Shown here: in pieces, positions 62,204 to 64,000 of the stretch
Layout: each line of letters opens with the position of its first letter
How positions within the stretch are numbered: the first letter of the stretch is position 1
Source: Candidatus Mesenet endosymbiont of Agriotes lineatus
GTDB taxonomy: Bacteria > Pseudomonadota > Alphaproteobacteria > Rickettsiales > Anaplasmataceae
DNA length: 64,000 bases
Direction of reading: 5' to 3'
Assembly: GCF_964019585.1 (NCBI RefSeq)
Contig: NZ_OZ026454.1
Coordinates: forward strand, 1,364,001 to 1,428,000
Notes under the pieces: model-generated
What the model saw: the letters and a program-made list of their open reading frames with translations, nothing else
Databases searched by the model: none
What the model was told of the DNA's origin: nothing
Position numbers and translations under genes: made by a program

Positions 62204-63295
62204 TTATACACTAGTTTCAAGTGTACTTGATTGACTAGCATGTTCTGATTGCGATTGATCTAAAGTACTGGATACTGCATCATATTCTATCTCTTGATGA
62301 TTACTACGCCATTTTTTTACTACAAAGCAACATACTATTCCAACAACAATTGCACCCAAAGTGCCAGTAACAATTCCTGCTGTTGATCCGCTATCATCCT
62401 TTTGAGTAGGTGATATATCTGTTTGGTTAAACTCAGGTGAACTCTTACCATTAAATATAGTCAGTATATTTGGGGTATTTTGCATCACAATTCCTAATAT
62501 AGCAGCTGCTGCAGTATTTGCCATTGATAAAATCAAAGTTGTTGAACCTAAAACAGTAGTACTGTTAGCGTCTGCAACGGCAGTATTTTCAGCTGTGCAA
62601 TTTCTTAAATCAAAAGCACCATTGCTTCTATTAGTGTTGCATATCTGTTCCATAGTACTTTTAATATCTGGTTTTATTGTATCTAAGGTAGTAGCCCCTA
62701 TCGTGCTGAATTGAGCGTTAAACTCCGTTTCCAACAACTTAACTATCTGTTGGTTGCCTTTAGAACGCGCAAGCTCTATATCTTCTTTTCCTACTTTTGC
62801 ATGATAACGAAGTAGAGTTTGAGTAATTTCAAATCTTTCATAATAAAGAGAATAGTATAGTGCGCTTTTGCCGCCGTTATCTTTAATGCTTATTTCTTTA
62901 CTTATATGTTCATCTACTGATTCCTCAAGTAATTTTTGCTTTTTCCCTTCAGATACGATGACATTGATTATCTTTTGTGCAATAGAATCTTTCTTATGTA
63001 TGATTGCGTTAATCAACGAAGTTCTTCTATATTCACCTTTAATACGGATATCAGCACCATGTTCTATGAGCGTATTAGCTATTGAATCTGGGCAATCTTG
63101 ATCTACAATTGCATCGTCTAGCAAAGTACTGTAATAAGACCATCCTTGATGATTATGATGAACTCTATGATTGATATTATCTAATGTAGCTTCTTTTAAA
63201 GCTTCTTCAACTTTTTGTAAATTACAATCATCAACAGCTTTTCTCAAAATAGCATTTCTTAAGACATTAATATCTTCTTTCATTAACTCCCCCAT
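62204..63295 (-). CDS. Ankyrin-repeat membrane protein
   Basis: A 363-residue protein with about four degenerate ankyrin repeats in residues 10-195, including IANTLIEHGADIRIKGEYRRTSLINAII and DNGGKSALYYSLYYERFEITQTLLRYHAKV. A linker is followed by two hydrophobic segments at about 249-270 and 305-326 (GIVTGTLGAIVVGIVCCFVV) and a polar, Ser-rich tail. The ankyrin part is probably on the opposite side of the membrane from the linker. Such proteins are numerous in Wolbachia and are candidate host-interaction factors. An ATG at 63283 after GGGGGAG is an alternative start. Confidence 0.85.
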   Translation of the reverse strand: MGELMKEDINVLRNAILRKAVDDCNLQKVEEALKEATLDNINHRVHHNHQGWSYYSTLLDDAIVDQDCPDSIANTLIEHGADIRIKGEYRRTSLINAIIHKKDSIAQKIINVIVSEGKKQKLLEESVDEHISKEISIKDNGGKSALYYSLYYERFEITQTLLRYHAKVGKEDIELARSKGNQQIVKLLETEFNAQFSTIGATTLDTIKPDIKSTMEQICNTNRSNGAFDLRNCTAENTAVADANSTTVLGSTTLILSMANTAAAAILGIVMQNTPNILTIFNGKSSPEFNQTDISPTQKDDSGSTAGIVTGTLGAIVVGIVCCFVVKKWRSNHQEIEYDAVSSTLDQSQSEHASQSSTLETSV

Positions 63296-63426
63296 ATTAA
63301 AGTGAACATAATAACTACTCCCCGTACTAAAATAAATAAAAAAGTTAAAGCAATCTGCTCTTAAGAAAAGTGAGTTGTTTGCAAATCAGATTTGTGCTAA
63401 TATTTTAACTCCTGAGAAATTAAGAT

Positions 63427-64000
63427 ATGAAAATGAATGAACTATTAAGGTTAACTATTGCGCAGATGCACGAAGGATTAAAGAGAAGGGAATTCTCTGC
63501 AGTTGAGCTTGCAAAAGCACATATAGATGCAGTTAAGAATGAAAAACTTAACGCATTTGTAACTAAAACGCCTGAGATAGCATTTGCAGCTGCAAAAAGA
63601 GCTGATGAAACTATTGCTAAACAGGATATTACCTCACCAATGTTGGGTATACCAGTTGGAATAAAAGATCTCTTTTGTACTAAAGGGATTAGGACTACAG
63701 CGTGTTCTAAAATGCTAGAAAATTTTATTCCGACTTATGAAGCCCATGTTTCTCGCTTACTCTTGGAAAAAGGAGCAGTCATGCTTGGTAAGCTTAATAT
63801 GGATGAGTTTGCTATGGGATCTGCAAATACTAATAGTTACTTCGGCCCTGTGGAAAACGTTTGGAGGCGAAGTAGTGATGGAGAAAAAGTGGTTCCAGGT
63901 GGGTCATCAGGAGGATCTGCTGTAGCGGTTGCTAGTTTTTTGTGTGCTGGAAGTTTAGGTAGCGATACTGGTGGTTCTGTGCGTCAACCTGCAGCTTATT
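63427..64000 (+). CDS. gatA: Glutamyl-tRNA(Gln) amidotransferase subunit A, cut by the right edge
   Basis: The frame from the ATG at 63427 runs open off the window. It encodes the amidase subunit of GatCAB, which converts Glu-tRNA(Gln) to Gln-tRNA(Gln) where GlnRS is lacking. The first ~191 residues show AFVTKTPE, the catalytic Lys in GIPVGIKDLF, LGKLNMDEFAMGSANTNSYFGPV, and the Ser pair in PGGSSGGSAVAVA and GSDTGGSVRQPAA. An ATG two codons later (63433) is an alternative start; no strong ribosome-binding site is seen. Confidence 0.95.
   Translation, partial: MKMNELLRLTIAQMHEGLKRREFSAVELAKAHIDAVKNEKLNAFVTKTPEIAFAAAKRADETIAKQDITSPMLGIPVGIKDLFCTKGIRTTACSKMLENFIPTYEAHVSRLLLEKGAVMLGKLNMDEFAMGSANTNSYFGPVENVWRRSSDGEKVVPGGSSGGSAVAVASFLCAGSLGSDTGGSVRQPAAY

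Overview
The window is AT-rich and very probably comes from a Wolbachia chromosome (Alphaproteobacteria, Rickettsiales), although no 16S gene is present. The main evidence is a single open reading frame that encodes RNA polymerase beta and beta' fused end to end (RpoBC, about 2,759 residues), a known hallmark of Wolbachia. Supporting signs are scattered VirB-type secretion genes, a membrane-anchored ankyrin-repeat protein, many decayed insertion sequences, and small-genome housekeeping genes with GTG/TTG starts and short overlaps.

Layout. Bases 1-4012 hold a glutamine-synthetase-like gene cut by the left edge, hemC, mdh and a ferredoxin-NADP reductase. Bases 4059-6550 hold an isolated virB8-like gene, rsmD and rpoH, followed by about 800 bases with no gene. 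Bases 7364-12007 form a co-directional block: hflK, hflC, a DegP/HtrA protease, rnc and ctaG. Bases 12028-15787 carry bolA, pdhB, a small two-helix membrane protein with a strong terminator, pdhC and nuoC. From 16160 to 35005 the minus strand carries a long expression block. In transcription order it reads rimM-trmD-rplS-ispF, then (after dcd on the plus strand) rpsL-rpsG-fusA-tuf-tRNA-Trp-secE-nusG-rplK-rplA-rplJ-rplL-rpoBC. Several proteins in this block are unusual: NusG has an N-terminal ankyrin domain, EF-G has a 16-residue tandem duplication, S12 has Arg at both Lys positions linked to streptomycin response, and L7/L12 has a divergent factor-binding loop.

Bases 35251-49088 mix housekeeping genes (MFS transporter, trxA, tRNA-CAT, ccmF, uvrB, polyprenyl synthase, a membrane-anchored FKBP-like protein) with three large lineage-specific proteins of unknown function. 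One of these is 1,127 residues with C-terminal membrane helices, and another has a Ser-rich tail. Bases 49089-55475 are the most dynamic part: IS481 debris, a small palindromic element, tRNA-Leu, and a tandem segmental duplication of [stalk-repeat protein - dut - mpg]. In that duplication copy 1 kept dut and lost mpg, while copy 2 kept mpg and lost dut. An IS5-family remnant, itself carrying a 287-nt structured element, sits at the break in the dead mpg.

Bases 55519-64000 hold pdxJ, an HU-like gene, argC, rpsI-rplM, half of an EPSP synthase gene that has lost its substrate-binding residues, a VirB2-like pilin gene, ftsY, a frameshifted IS630 transposase, a 399-bp element with perfect terminal inverted repeats, the ankyrin membrane protein, and gatA running off the right edge.

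Most genes serve translation, transcription, protein quality control, respiration and cofactor synthesis. The accessory layer (stalk-repeat paralogues, ankyrin proteins, Ser-rich protein, VirB2/VirB8) is the likely host-facing part.
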